A DNA stretch of 64,000 nt from Rhodospirillales bacterium (GTDB taxonomy: Bacteria; Pseudomonadota; Alphaproteobacteria; Acetobacterales; Acetobacteraceae), in assembly GCA_025352665.1 (NCBI GenBank), contig JANXSM010000120.1, positions 1 to 64,000 of the forward strand, read 5' to 3'. Every line of letters begins with the position of its first letter. Within the stretch, counting starts at the first letter, position 1. The notes beneath the pieces are model-generated. The model was given only the letters and a program-made list of their open reading frames with translations, made no database searches and was not told where the DNA came from. The translations under genes and the position numbers were made by a program. This document shows, piece by piece, positions 26,652-35,435 of this stretch.

Positions 26652-27056
26652 GCTCCGATCCGCCCTCCGATCCTGCTGGTGGTCGCCTTCTTCCTCGAAC
26701 AGCTCGACGCCACAATCATCACAACCGCCATCCAGACGCTGACCTACACCGACGTGCCTCGCTCAGCGCTCAACCGTGCGACCAGCCTCGGCAGCGTGCT
26801 GTAACAGTGGATATTGAGCGCTGGCGTGTCCGTCAGCGCCACCCTGTTGGGGCTGGTGGCGGGGGAGGGCGCCTCGATCCCCGTGGCCGATTTCCACATC
26901 GTGTTCCTCATGCTGCCGGGGTTCAGCCTGCTGGCGGTGGCGGGCTTGCTGGCCCAGACGCCGCAGGACGGCATCCTCGTCAGCAATCACGTTCGTAACC
27001 CTGGGCGCCACCCCGATCGCTGCAGCGCAAGCCCCCCTACTGGCAGGCCGGGTTAA
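26652..27056 (+). pseudogene. MFS multidrug transporter (DHA2/EmrB type), internal deletion and stop
   Basis: Starts with [20 protein letters not shown], the DHA2 first helix, and jumps directly to LTYTDVPRSALNRATSLGSV, which belongs near the last helices, so about 350 codons are missing. A TAA at 26802-26804 then interrupts it before QWILSAGVSVSATLLGLVAG and FHIVFLMLPGFSLLAVAGLL. Clear pseudogene. Confidence 0.8.
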
Positions 27057-27411
27057 GCCCCTCGCACAGGGCCATGTAGCCGTCGGACAGAAAATCCGGC
27101 CGCTTGTACAGCCCCTTCAACCAGCTCGCGAGCATGCAAAGCTCCTCCAGCCGCAGCACCTCGTCGAGCGTTCCAGGCGGAAATCGCACCTGGAAACTCT
27201 CGGATATGGTACCGAGCACCCTCTCGATATCCTCGATGAGCAGCCCACAGCCGCTCTCGAGCACCGCGCTGCGAACCAGCCTCGATTCGTCGATCTCGAA
27301 TTCGTCCCGGATCAACTTAACGATCCAGCGAAACATGTTCATCCAGTTTTTTACGTCGTCCGTCGGCCGGATCATGGCGTCGTCCATGCAGCTTCCCGCC
27401 GGTATACGCAT
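27037..27411 (-). CDS. Hypothetical protein
   Basis: 124 aa, acidic and helical, MRIPAGSCMDDAMIRPTDDV to YMALCEGLNPACQ, with a hydrophobic-amphipathic core (RLVRSAVLESGCGLLIEDIE). No domain recognised, no signal peptide. The start could also be at 27387 (M9), which has a gggaag stretch upstream. The codon pattern looks genuine. It converges with and slightly overlaps the MFS remnant. Confidence 0.5.
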   Translation of the reverse strand: MRIPAGSCMDDAMIRPTDDVKNWMNMFRWIVKLIRDEFEIDESRLVRSAVLESGCGLLIEDIERVLGTISESFQVRFPPGTLDEVLRLEELCMLASWLKGLYKRPDFLSDGYMALCEGLNPACQ

Positions 27412-27440
27412 GAAATGAATACCAGATCGTAAACCCCCGC

Positions 27441-27476
27441 AGCCTAATCGCTTCTGATGGGCGAAGCGATCAGGCT
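27441..27476. repeat. Palindromic intergenic repeat, hairpin-only copy
   Basis: agcctaatcgcttc pairs with gaagcgatcaggct (14 bp, one mismatch) around an 8-nt loop. The arms resemble those of the copy at 22762-22805 (gagcttgatcg and gcgaagcggtcaagctc). The tail seen in the other copies is not recognisable here. Confidence 0.55.
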
Positions 27477-27577
27477 CCTGGCCTCACGCGATATCGCTCC
27501 GACCCGGGCATTTGGGGGCTGGCGGTCGCACGGCAACGGAGTTATTGAGAATGCATCGCAATTGCAGGGATGCCGAT

Positions 27578-28591
27578 ATGACCAAACTCACCCGTCGGGC
27601 GCTGATCCACGCAGGCATGGGTCTGGCGGCAGCCGTTGCAGCACCCGCCGGCCTCGCTCGCGCGCAGGCAACCCCGCTCATACTCTACAACGGACAGCAT
27701 CGCGCTACGACCGAGGCGCTGGTGGCCGCCTTCACCAAGGCCACCGGCATCAAGGTCACCGAGCGCAACGCCGAAAGCCCGGAGCTCGCCAGCCAGATCA
27801 TCGAGGAAGGCGCGCGCTCTCCGGCCGACGTGTTCTTCTCCGAGCAGAGCCCACCGATTGCATCTCTGGCCGAGCGCGGCCTGCTCGGTCAGGTCGATCC
27901 CGCCACGCTGAAGCTGATCCCCGACAAGTTCGCGGCGCGCGACGGCACCTGGATCGGCACCAGCGTACGCACCCGCGTGCTCACCTACAACAAGAAGTTG
28001 ATCACCCCCGAACAACTTCCCAAGTCGATTATGGATGTTGCCTCGCCCGCCTACGCCGGTAAGATCGGCTATGTGAAGCAGGACGGCTTCCAGGAACAGG
28101 TGATGGCCATCGTCCACATCAGGGGGCGGCCGGCCGCGCTCGAATGGCTCAAGACCCTCAAAGCGAACGGCCGTGCCTACAACGGCAACCGTATCGCCAG
28201 CACGGCGGTGGAGAACGGCGAGATCGCCTTCGCCCTGTCCAACAACTACTACTGGTATTCCCTGGCACGCGAAAAGGGCGCAGCCAACCTGGCCTCCGCC
28301 CTGTATAGCTTCCCAGGCGATGATGCCGGCAACATCTTCAACGTCTCGGCCGCCGGGATGCTCAAGACCAGTCGCAACCAGGAAACCGCCCAGCGCTTCC
28401 TGGCGTTCATGCTGAGCCAGGAAGGGCAGGTGGCGATGGCTGACACCACGGCGGAATACCCGGTGATCTCGGGCGTGACCTCGCCATTCGAGCTGGCGCC
28501 GCTGTCGGCCTTCACCGCCCCCGTCTCACCCGCCGACATGGGCAGTGCGTCGGACGCCTATTCACTCGAGCGGGAAGCGGGCCTGATTTGA
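27578..28591 (+). CDS. fbpA: Iron(III) ABC transporter, periplasmic binding protein (FbpA/FutA type)
   Basis: 337 aa from ATG 27578, preceded by an agggat ribosome binding site. Tat-like leader LTRRALIHAGMGLAAAVAAP. Ferric-binding family features: LILYNGQHRATTEALVAAFT, the SPADVFFSEQSP cleft and the paired iron-ligand tyrosines in LSNNYYWYSLAREKG. First of a three-gene importer. The ligand is probably Fe3+; other members bind thiamine or phosphonates, so this is family-level inference. Confidence 0.9.
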   Translation: MTKLTRRALIHAGMGLAAAVAAPAGLARAQATPLILYNGQHRATTEALVAAFTKATGIKVTERNAESPELASQIIEEGARSPADVFFSEQSPPIASLAERGLLGQVDPATLKLIPDKFAARDGTWIGTSVRTRVLTYNKKLITPEQLPKSIMDVASPAYAGKIGYVKQDGFQEQVMAIVHIRGRPAALEWLKTLKANGRAYNGNRIASTAVENGEIAFALSNNYYWYSLAREKGAANLASALYSFPGDDAGNIFNVSAAGMLKTSRNQETAQRFLAFMLSQEGQVAMADTTAEYPVISGVTSPFELAPLSAFTAPVSPADMGSASDAYSLEREAGLI

Positions 28592-30168
28592 GTGGATTGA
28601 GTCCGGCGGAAATTTCGCCCGCAGCACTCTCACCGAAGGGGCGGTCGTTGCGGCCGCCCCTTTGGCTCGTCCTGGCCTGCCTGGTGCCCAGTGTACTGGC
28701 ACTCATGCCAATCGCCTATGTGGCGCTGCGCTCGATCGAAGCGGGAACCTCCGGTATCCTGCAAGATCTGGTGCGGCCCTACACGCTCAACCTGCTGGTC
28801 AACACATTGACGCTCTCGGTGTCGGTGACGGTCTGCGCCGGTCTGATCGCGGTTGCCGCCGCCTGGTGCACCGAGCGCTGCGATCTGCCGGGCCGGCCTG
28901 TCTGGCGCCTGGTGGTCACGCTGCCGCTGGCAATCCCAGCCTATGTGTCCAGTTTTGCCTGGGCGTCGCTCGGGCCATGGTTTCAGGAAATGCAGGGCGC
29001 CATCCTGATCCTGACGTTCTACAGCGTGCCGCTGATCTACCTGCCGGTGTGTGCAGCACTGCGCGGGCTCGACCCGAATTTCGAGGATGTCGCCCGCAGC
29101 CTGGGGTTGAGCCGCAGCCGCAGCTTCCTGCGCGTGGTTCTGCCGCAGATCTCGCCGGCGCTGGGTGCCGGCGCTTTGCTGGTCGCCTCACACATGCTTG
29201 CCGAATTCGGCGCGCTTTCCTTCTTGCGCGTGGAAACCTTCACCACCGCGATCTACGACCAGTACACCGCCGAGTTCAACAACAACGCCGCAGCCCTGCT
29301 GTCAGGCGTGCTGATGCTGATCTGCCTGCCGGTGGCGTTCGGCGAGGCCGCCGTGCGCGGCCGCCGGCGCTACGCCCGCATCAGCCGCGGCAGCGCACGG
29401 CTGCTGACGCCGATCGCATTGGGCGGCTTCACCCCGGTGGTGATGCTCGCGCTGGCATTGCTGGCTGTGGCAAGTTTCGTGGTGCCCCTGGTCACGCTGG
29501 GCTTCTGGGTGTGGCAAGGCAGTTCCACCGGCCGCGGGATCGCAACTGTGGTGCCGGCCATGTTCACCTCGCTCGGCTATGCCCTGCCGGGGGCGGTGCT
29601 CACCACGGTCCTGGCCATTCCACTGGTGGTGGGCAGCATCCAGTTCCGTGGTTGGATCGCCCGTGTCTCAGACCGGCTGCCCTATCTCGTGCACGGCCTG
29701 CCCGGCATCGTCGTGGCGCTGGCCGGCGTATTCATGTCGATCCGCTACCTGCCGGAGGTCTACCAGTCCACCACGCTGGTGCTGCTGGTCTATGCCGTGC
29801 TGTTTCTGCCGTTGGCGCAGTCGGCGGTGCGCGCCTCGGCCGAGCTGGTGCCGCGTGAACTGACCGACGTCGCTCGCAGCCTCGGCAAGCCGCCGCTGGC
29901 AGCTTTCGTGCTTGCCATGCTGCCCAATCTCGCCCCTGGCATTGGCGCGGCCCTCGCACTTGTCGCCCTCCAGCTGATGCGCGAGCTGACCGCAACCCTG
30001 CTTCTTGCCCCCGCCGGGGTCGTCACGCTCGCCACTGAGTTCTGGTCGTACACCAGCGATCGCGCCTATGGCGCAGCCGCCCCTTTCGCGGCCGCCCTTG
30101 TGCTGATATCGGGCGTACCCGTGTATCTGTTTACGATGCGAGCGCTGCGGGTGGTCGAACGTCCATGA
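28588..30168 (+). CDS. fbpB: Iron(III) ABC transporter permease (FbpB type, two fused membrane domains)
   Basis: 526 aa with about twelve hydrophobic segments in two homologous halves, each with an EAA-like loop (LDPNFEDVARSLGLSRSRSF and PRELTDVARSLGKPP). This duplicated layout is typical of FbpB/SfuB and ThiP. It begins at a TTG overlapping the fbpA stop (position 28588). Substrate assignment follows fbpA. Confidence 0.9.
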   Translation: MSGLSPAEISPAALSPKGRSLRPPLWLVLACLVPSVLALMPIAYVALRSIEAGTSGILQDLVRPYTLNLLVNTLTLSVSVTVCAGLIAVAAAWCTERCDLPGRPVWRLVVTLPLAIPAYVSSFAWASLGPWFQEMQGAILILTFYSVPLIYLPVCAALRGLDPNFEDVARSLGLSRSRSFLRVVLPQISPALGAGALLVASHMLAEFGALSFLRVETFTTAIYDQYTAEFNNNAAALLSGVLMLICLPVAFGEAAVRGRRRYARISRGSARLLTPIALGGFTPVVMLALALLAVASFVVPLVTLGFWVWQGSSTGRGIATVVPAMFTSLGYALPGAVLTTVLAIPLVVGSIQFRGWIARVSDRLPYLVHGLPGIVVALAGVFMSIRYLPEVYQSTTLVLLVYAVLFLPLAQSAVRASAELVPRELTDVARSLGKPPLAAFVLAMLPNLAPGIGAALALVALQLMRELTATLLLAPAGVVTLATEFWSYTSDRAYGAAAPFAAALVLISGVPVYLFTMRALRVVERP

Positions 30169-30178
30169 ACTTACCGCA

Positions 30179-31210
30179 ATGAGCGCCTCGCAGAGGACGC
30201 TTCTTCAGGTGCAGGGCCTACGCAAGCTGCAGGGTGGTCGCGAGGTTCTGCAAGGGGTCGATCTCTCGGTCCCATCCGGCTGCGTCCTGGCGCTGCTCGG
30301 CGCCTCCGGCTGCGGCAAAACCACGCTGTTGCGGGTGATCGCGGGGTTCGAGCGCGCCGATGCCGGCCGCGTGGCGCTGGACGGCGAACTGGTCGACAGC
30401 GGCGATGCCGCTATCCCCGCCGAGCGCCGCCGCATCGGCTACGTGCCGCAGGACGGCTCCCTGTTTCCCCATCTTTCGGTGCGCGGCAACATCGGCTTCG
30501 GATTGACCCGCGCGGAGCGCCGTGGCCCCAGGATCGACGAGATGCTGCAGTTGACCGGGCTGGTCGGCCTCGGCGACCGCGCGCCCCACCAGCTGTCCGG
30601 CGGCCAGCAGCAGCGCACGGCTCTTGCGCGCGCGCTGGCGCCGAGCCCGCGGCTGATTTTGCTCGATGAACCATTCAACGCGCTCGACCTGTCGCTGCGC
30701 CGCAGCGTCTGCGCCGACGTGGTGGGCCAGCTGCGCGAAAGCGGATCCACAGCGATCCTGGTAACGCACGATCCGCAGGAGGCGTTTGCCAGCGCCGATC
30801 TGGTGGCTGTGATGACGGCGGGAAAGGTCGCGCAATGCGCAGACCCCGCCGCCGTCTACCGCACGCCCGCCAATGCCGAGGTGGCCCGGCTGACGGGTGC
30901 CGCCCTGTTCCTGCCAGGCGAGCTGTCCGGCGGCCAAGTGAAGACGGTCCTGGGCCGTCACGAGCTGGCCGCACCGCCCGGCGCAGGTGCCAGCGGGCGC
31001 GTCCAGGTTCTGCTGCGCCCCGAACAGCTGCGCCTGGGTGCGTCCGGCGTGCCGGTGGAGGTGATCGAAAGTGTGTTCCGCGGCGATCATTCGCTGGTGA
31101 CCATCCTGGTCGCGGGAACCAGGATCGAGGTGCCTGTGCCCGGCAACCTGGATCTCGACCAAGCCCTGCTACTCGAGGTCCTCGGTCGGGTCGTCGCGTT
31201 TACCGATTGA
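30179..31210 (+). CDS. fbpC: Iron(III) ABC transporter ATPase (FbpC type)
   Basis: 343 aa. Walker A LGASGCGKTTLLR, Q-loop VPQDGSLFPHLSV, signature QLSGGQQQRTALARALA, Walker B LILLDEPFNALD and switch His in VTHDPQEAF. The C-terminal 100 residues form a TOBE-like regulatory domain (VQVLLRPEQLRLG). It starts 10 nt after fbpB. No Fur box could be identified by eye ahead of the operon. Confidence 0.92.
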   Translation: MSASQRTLLQVQGLRKLQGGREVLQGVDLSVPSGCVLALLGASGCGKTTLLRVIAGFERADAGRVALDGELVDSGDAAIPAERRRIGYVPQDGSLFPHLSVRGNIGFGLTRAERRGPRIDEMLQLTGLVGLGDRAPHQLSGGQQQRTALARALAPSPRLILLDEPFNALDLSLRRSVCADVVGQLRESGSTAILVTHDPQEAFASADLVAVMTAGKVAQCADPAAVYRTPANAEVARLTGAALFLPGELSGGQVKTVLGRHELAAPPGAGASGRVQVLLRPEQLRLGASGVPVEVIESVFRGDHSLVTILVAGTRIEVPVPGNLDLDQALLLEVLGRVVAFTD

Positions 31211-31283
31211 AATCAACCACGAAGCCATCCCCAGCGGCTGGTATCACGGGCATACTGTCTTCGGCTTGACTGGAAAGACCGCT

Positions 31284-31478
31284 CTAAACTTTGTCCTTGC
31301 GCTCATCCAGTTCCCGAAGCTTACGCTCGAGGGCCGGCGGCACCGGTTCGGTGACGAGGTCATCATACAGCGACCGCAACTGTCGTCCGAGATGATCGCT
31401 GACATAGCCCCCCAGCCGAATATGACAGCTCGCGGTCTTCGCTGTGGGATCAATCGACGTGTCGCGATGCATCGCCAT
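31284..31478 (-). CDS. NepR-like small anti-sigma factor candidate, orphan
   Basis: 64 aa. The C-terminal half, GRQLRSLYDDLVTEPVPPAL then ERKLRELDERK, matches the NepR consensus (LRxLYDDVVxEPVPDRLxxLLxxLD) of general-stress anti-sigma factors in Alphaproteobacteria. NepR normally lies beside ecfG and phyR; neither is near, so this would be an extra NepR or an unrelated look-alike. It is convergent with fbpC. The start may be at either early Met. Confidence 0.5.
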   Translation of the reverse strand: MAMHRDTSIDPTAKTASCHIRLGGYVSDHLGRQLRSLYDDLVTEPVPPALERKLRELDERKDKV

Positions 31479-31776
31479 GGTTAAAATTGCCTGTTTTCAA
31501 AAGGCTATACCGCAGCCCTGTGGGGTCCAACGGGCTCCATGGCGGGCGGTTCCGCCCCCCAGGACCCATTACGCCCTGGGTGTGTTGTCCTTGCATCTGC
31601 CACCGGGCCGTGTGGGGAACCACCGGCGGCACCGTGGGGTTGTTTTGCGGCCAACTGCCAATTCGGGCACAGGAGCCTTTTGTGACCGTTTCAAAAATTC
31701 TTCGGCACCCCCAGATCCAGTCACGCGCAATTTTAAATATAAAGCCTGATCGGCTCATGCACAGATTCAGGCTCAC
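31479..31776. other. Intergenic stretch without a recognisable gene
   Basis: About 300 bp between the NepR-like gene and the acyl-CoA dehydrogenase. It contains short GC hairpins (for example cccagg near 31557 pairing with cctggg near 31576) and an AT-rich end (attttaaatataaagcctga at about 31730-31750) that could be the promoter of the next operon. Reading frames here are short with unusual composition. Confidence 0.4.
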
Positions 31777-32913
31777 GTGAACCAGATCCTGTCGCATGAG
31801 CTACAGCACACATCACTGGCGGTGGACTCCGCTGGCGATGGCTTGCTGAATGCCTTGACAGCGGCCGATCACCAGCTTCGCGACATCGGCAGGCGCGATG
31901 CGTTTCCTCTCGATGCCATCACACTTCTGCGCGACATCGGGCTACTTGCGGCACCCTTGCCGGTGCCGGCCGGTGCCGGCTGGGGCACCGAGGCCGAAGG
32001 CATGGTGCCGCTCGGTGAAGCGCTCCAGGTGATTGGCCACGCCAGCCTTGGCATTGGTCGTATCTTCGAAGCACATGTGAACGCCATCGCCCTGATCGAG
32101 CGCTTTGGCGCACTCGCCACTCGCGCGGAAATGCGCGCAAGGGTGTTGGACGGCGCGCTGTTCGCCGTGTGGGTGGCGCCCTCCGTCCAAAAGCTGCGTC
32201 TGCATCACGCGGGCGACCGATTTCACCTGCTTGGCGACAAGGGTGTTTGCAGCGGTGCCGGGATCGCCACTCACGCTGTCGTTACATGCTTCGACGACAA
32301 CGATCTCGAACAGATGGTGATGATCGACACGTCGATGTGCCGCATCGGCTCCTCCTCATCGGTAGTGCTGCACGGCATGCGCCACACCGCAACCCGCGCG
32401 GTAAGCTTTGATACCATGCTGGGACCGCAACATCTGATCGGCGCGGGCGACGACTACGTGCGCGAGCCCGACCTGTCCGCAGGCGCCTGGCGCACCTCCG
32501 CCATCACTGCCGGCGGGCTGCGCGCGCTGGTCGATCTCGCGGTCCGTCAGCTGCGTGAGCGCGGCCGTCACACGGCGCCTTCGCAAAGTGCCAGGATCGG
32601 AGAGATGCTGATCCACGCGCGTGCCGCAACCGCCTGGGTGCGTGCAGCGGCAGTGCAGGCGGGCACCCCGGGCATCGCCGCCCGGGCGCTGACCAGCGAG
32701 GTGGCGCTGGCCCGGATCGCGGTCGAACAGGCCTGTCTTGCCACCATCCCGCTGGTACAGCGCAGCCTCGGCCTCGCGAGCCTGGTCACCGCCAACCCGA
32801 CCGAGACGATGATGCGCGACCTCGCAACCTACCTCCGCCAGCCCGCCGGCGACGATGTCCTGCACGACGCCGCCGTCTGGTTTGCCGAGCACCCGCAGGA
32901 GGACGCGGCGTGA
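31777..32913 (+). CDS. Acyl-CoA dehydrogenase family protein
   Basis: 378 aa from GTG 31777. It keeps the ACAD layout: an N-terminal helical domain (LLRDIGLLAAPLPVPAGAGW, ALQVIGHASLGIGRIFEAHV), a mid beta domain (FHLLGDKGVCSGAGIATHAV) and a C-terminal helical domain (QACLATIPLVQRSLGLASLV). The usual catalytic glutamate cannot be placed, so it may be a non-beta-oxidation member. First of a translationally coupled trio with a PIG-L deacetylase and a NodS-like methyltransferase, so it probably acts on a carrier- or CoA-linked intermediate of an unknown product (inference). Confidence 0.82.
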   Translation: MNQILSHELQHTSLAVDSAGDGLLNALTAADHQLRDIGRRDAFPLDAITLLRDIGLLAAPLPVPAGAGWGTEAEGMVPLGEALQVIGHASLGIGRIFEAHVNAIALIERFGALATRAEMRARVLDGALFAVWVAPSVQKLRLHHAGDRFHLLGDKGVCSGAGIATHAVVTCFDDNDLEQMVMIDTSMCRIGSSSSVVLHGMRHTATRAVSFDTMLGPQHLIGAGDDYVREPDLSAGAWRTSAITAGGLRALVDLAVRQLRERGRHTAPSQSARIGEMLIHARAATAWVRAAAVQAGTPGIAARALTSEVALARIAVEQACLATIPLVQRSLGLASLVTANPTETMMRDLATYLRQPAGDDVLHDAAVWFAEHPQEDAA

Positions 32914-33650
32914 GCCTGCGCGCGGGCCAAGCCCAGGCCGCCATGCGCGCCTTGCCTCGGGCATCGCTGCAAACCCTCGTGGGGGACGCAACGCCGATCA
33001 TCCTCGCCCCCCACCAGGACGACGAAGTGATCGGCTGCGGCGGTCTGATCGCAGCGCTCACCGAGCAGGGCACGCAACCGGTGATCGTATTCGTCACCGA
33101 CGGTTCCGGCTCCCACCCGAACTCGCCAGGCACACCGCCCGCAGCCCTTGTGCGCCTGCGCGAGCAGGAGGCGCGTCATGCCGCAGAAGTACTCGGCGTT
33201 GCCTGCCACCGCCTGCACTTCATGCGATTGCCCGACACCGCGGCCCCGCACGACGGCCCGAAATTCCACGCAGCCACTCGCGACATCGCCGCAATCGCCG
33301 CAAAACATGCCAGACCCTTGCTGCTGGCCCCTTGGGCCTACGATCCGCACTGCGATCACCTGGCCGTGCACAAGATGGCAGCCAGCGTCGCGCAACATTG
33401 CGGCGCTCGCCATCTGTCCTACCCCGTCTGGGGCTGGACGCTGCCCGCCGAACAGCCGATCGATGCGATGTCAATCGTCGGCTGGCGACTCGACATCACG
33501 CCCTACCGCCAACGCAAGGCCTGCGCCCTTGCAGCCCATGTGTCGCAGACAACGCATCTGATCGACGACGATCCCGAGGGCTTCTATCTCGAAGCAGAGC
33601 TTGCCGCGCAGATGATCTCCAATGATGAAACCTTCCTGACCAACGCATGA
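32910..33650 (+). CDS. PIG-L family zinc deacetylase
   Basis: 246 aa from GTG 32910, overlapping the ACAD stop by 4 nt. Zinc and catalytic motif APHQDDEVIGCGG (H35, D37, D38) and the second ligand in DPHCDHLAVH (H150) are intact. The family removes N-acetyl from amino sugars (MshB, BshB, GlcNAc-PI deacetylases). With a methyltransferase and a glycosyltransferase next door, an N-acetylhexosamine-containing glycoconjugate is a plausible substrate. The stop overlaps the next ATG. Confidence 0.9.
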   Translation: MSLRAGQAQAAMRALPRASLQTLVGDATPIILAPHQDDEVIGCGGLIAALTEQGTQPVIVFVTDGSGSHPNSPGTPPAALVRLREQEARHAAEVLGVACHRLHFMRLPDTAAPHDGPKFHAATRDIAAIAAKHARPLLLAPWAYDPHCDHLAVHKMAASVAQHCGARHLSYPVWGWTLPAEQPIDAMSIVGWRLDITPYRQRKACALAAHVSQTTHLIDDDPEGFYLEAELAAQMISNDETFLTNA

Positions 33651-34222
33651 GGGACAGCTCGACCCCCGCCGGCTATTTCGAGTCTCTCTATGCCCGCACG
33701 GACGATCCTTGGAATTACAGCACCTCTGCGTATGAGGCCGCGAAATACGCAGCCACCTGCGCAGCCCTTCCGCAAGCCCGGTTCGCCCGCGCCTTCGAGG
33801 TCGGCTGCTCGATCGGCGTGCTCACCAGCCATCTCGCCGCCCGCTGCGACCATCTGCTCGCGGTGGACATGAGCGAAACGGCGCTGGCCCGCGCCCGTGC
33901 GGCCCTCGCCGATGTAAGCCACGTCGGCATCGCGCGCATGTGCATCCCGCGCGAGTGGCCACCCGGCCACTTCGACCTCATGATCTTCTCAGAAGTGCTC
34001 TACTATCTTTCGCAGGCCGACCTTGTCCGGACCGCAGCGCGCACCCTGGAGGGTTTGGCCGACGACGGCGTTGTCGTGTTGGTCCATTGGCTGGGCGAAA
34101 CCGGCGCCGCCCAGTCAGGCGATCAGGCGGCAACCCGCTTCATCGCCTACACAGGCCGACGCCTGCGCGTCATTCGGCAGCAACGCACACCCCGGTATCG
34201 GCTCGATTTGCTGAGCCGGTAA
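33647..34222 (+). CDS. SAM-dependent methyltransferase, NodS-like
   Basis: 191 aa from an ATG overlapping the PIG-L stop (ATGA). The start YFESLYARTDDPWNYSTSAY then EAAKYAATCAAL is the signature of NodS-type N-methyltransferases. Motif I is FEVGCSIGVLTSHLA, followed by LLAVDMSETALARAR (acidic end of beta2) and FDLMIFSEVLYYLS. NodS methylates the free amino group of a chitooligosaccharide after NodB deacetylation; here the PIG-L enzyme could expose the amine, so a deacetylate-then-methylate order is proposed (inference). No other nod genes are present. Confidence 0.88.
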   Translation: MRDSSTPAGYFESLYARTDDPWNYSTSAYEAAKYAATCAALPQARFARAFEVGCSIGVLTSHLAARCDHLLAVDMSETALARARAALADVSHVGIARMCIPREWPPGHFDLMIFSEVLYYLSQADLVRTAARTLEGLADDGVVVLVHWLGETGAAQSGDQAATRFIAYTGRRLRVIRQQRTPRYRLDLLSR

Positions 34223-35312
34223 GGCCGAGCACGATGCGAATGTTCTGCACCGTTCGTTGGGCGACGGCGAGTTCACGGTCAAGTTCCAAGGTCGCCAGCG
34301 GCGCACGCGCAAGCAGCGGGCTCACCTGTTCTAGCCGATGCCAGCCGGCGCCGAAATGCTGTGCCGCCATGCAATCGCGGACACGGGCGACATCCACTTG
34401 TAGCTCGGTCGCCAGGTGATCCGCCCGCCCGCTCCAATCCGCGCGCGACCAGGCCTGGCGCAGAAACGCCCGCATGCTCGCACGCCGTGCACGGTGCGGT
34501 CCTGGTTCGAAGCAGTCGTCAAGCCACGAATCCTGCTCTACCATCCGTCGTGCGATGGTTTCGGCCATCCCCCCGGCGGCACGACCTTGCGTGCGACCAG
34601 ACACCACAACCGAAACATCGCGCGCGTGGCGGATACGCGCATCCATCTTACGAAGCCTGTCGAAGAATGCCCGATCTTCGCCGAGCGCCACAGTCGGGAT
34701 GCCGCCCACGCGGGTGTGCCACTGCGCGCGCACCGCGATGCTGGCACCGGAGTGTTCGGTATGTCGCGGCCATGCGTCGTTCGGATCAGGGTCCAGCAGC
34801 CAGTCGATCTCGTCGAGCAGATTGGCAAAGGCCGTTCGTTTGTCTTCATCGGTGACAAAATGGGGGGGCAGGGCCGCGGCATCGGCCGGGTCGATCTCAG
34901 CCATTCCCGCAACCGCGTCCGCACCCGCCTCCAGATGCGCCAGGTTGCGCGCGATCCAGTCGGCCGGCACCCGCGTGTCCGCGTCGGTGGTTAGCAATAC
35001 GCCCTCCGGTCCCACCAAATCTGCAGCATTCTGCATGGCCAGACGCCGCGCCACGCCCGCTCCGGCGAGGGAGAGGTCTAGCCAATGCTCGGACAGATGC
35101 AGCCGGAACGGCAGGCCCGGCTGCAGGCGCCGGGCGATCTTTGCTGTATCGTCGGTGCAGTTGTTGAGCAGGGCGACGACGGCAAAATCCGCCGCCCCGC
35201 TTTGCCGCGAAAGCGCCAGCAGGCAGGCTTCGATGGTCTCGGCCTCGTTGTGAACCGGAATGGCCACCGCCACGCGTGTCGGCGCCTGGTAGAATCCTGC
35301 CGACATGTCCAT
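34170..35312 (-). CDS. Glycosyltransferase family 2
   Basis: About 380 aa; start at ATG 35312 chosen (MDMSAGFYQAPTRVAVAIPV), with 35336 also possible. GT-A fold marks are VAIPVHNEAETIEACL, LLNNCTDDTAKIARRL and the metal-binding TTDADTRVP. GGIPTVALGEDRAFFDRLRK is the acceptor/catalytic-base region. No transmembrane segment, so cytoplasmic or peripheral. It converges with the methyltransferase and the two coding ends overlap by 53 bp. The pairing with ACAD, PIG-L and NodS-like genes suggests one pathway. Confidence 0.88.
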   Translation of the reverse strand: MDMSAGFYQAPTRVAVAIPVHNEAETIEACLLALSRQSGAADFAVVALLNNCTDDTAKIARRLQPGLPFRLHLSEHWLDLSLAGAGVARRLAMQNAADLVGPEGVLLTTDADTRVPADWIARNLAHLEAGADAVAGMAEIDPADAAALPPHFVTDEDKRTAFANLLDEIDWLLDPDPNDAWPRHTEHSGASIAVRAQWHTRVGGIPTVALGEDRAFFDRLRKMDARIRHARDVSVVVSGRTQGRAAGGMAETIARRMVEQDSWLDDCFEPGPHRARRASMRAFLRQAWSRADWSGRADHLATELQVDVARVRDCMAAQHFGAGWHRLEQVSPLLARAPLATLELDRELAVAQRTVQNIRIVLGLTGSANRADTGVCVAAE

Positions 35313-35435
35313 GGGCGTTCTCCACCACAGCGCCATCCGCGCCGCAGGGCAACGCGGCGACCGTAATCTGGTTCCGGCGGAACTGTCGGGCCGTGCCGGC
35401 GTATTCTTTTGCGATCACCGATACGAGGGCCGAAA

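Noticed and set aside
31450-31797. 115-codon minus-strand frame in the gap before the acyl-CoA dehydrogenase
   Set aside because: Composition and hairpins suggest non-coding repeat-like DNA; no family recognised.
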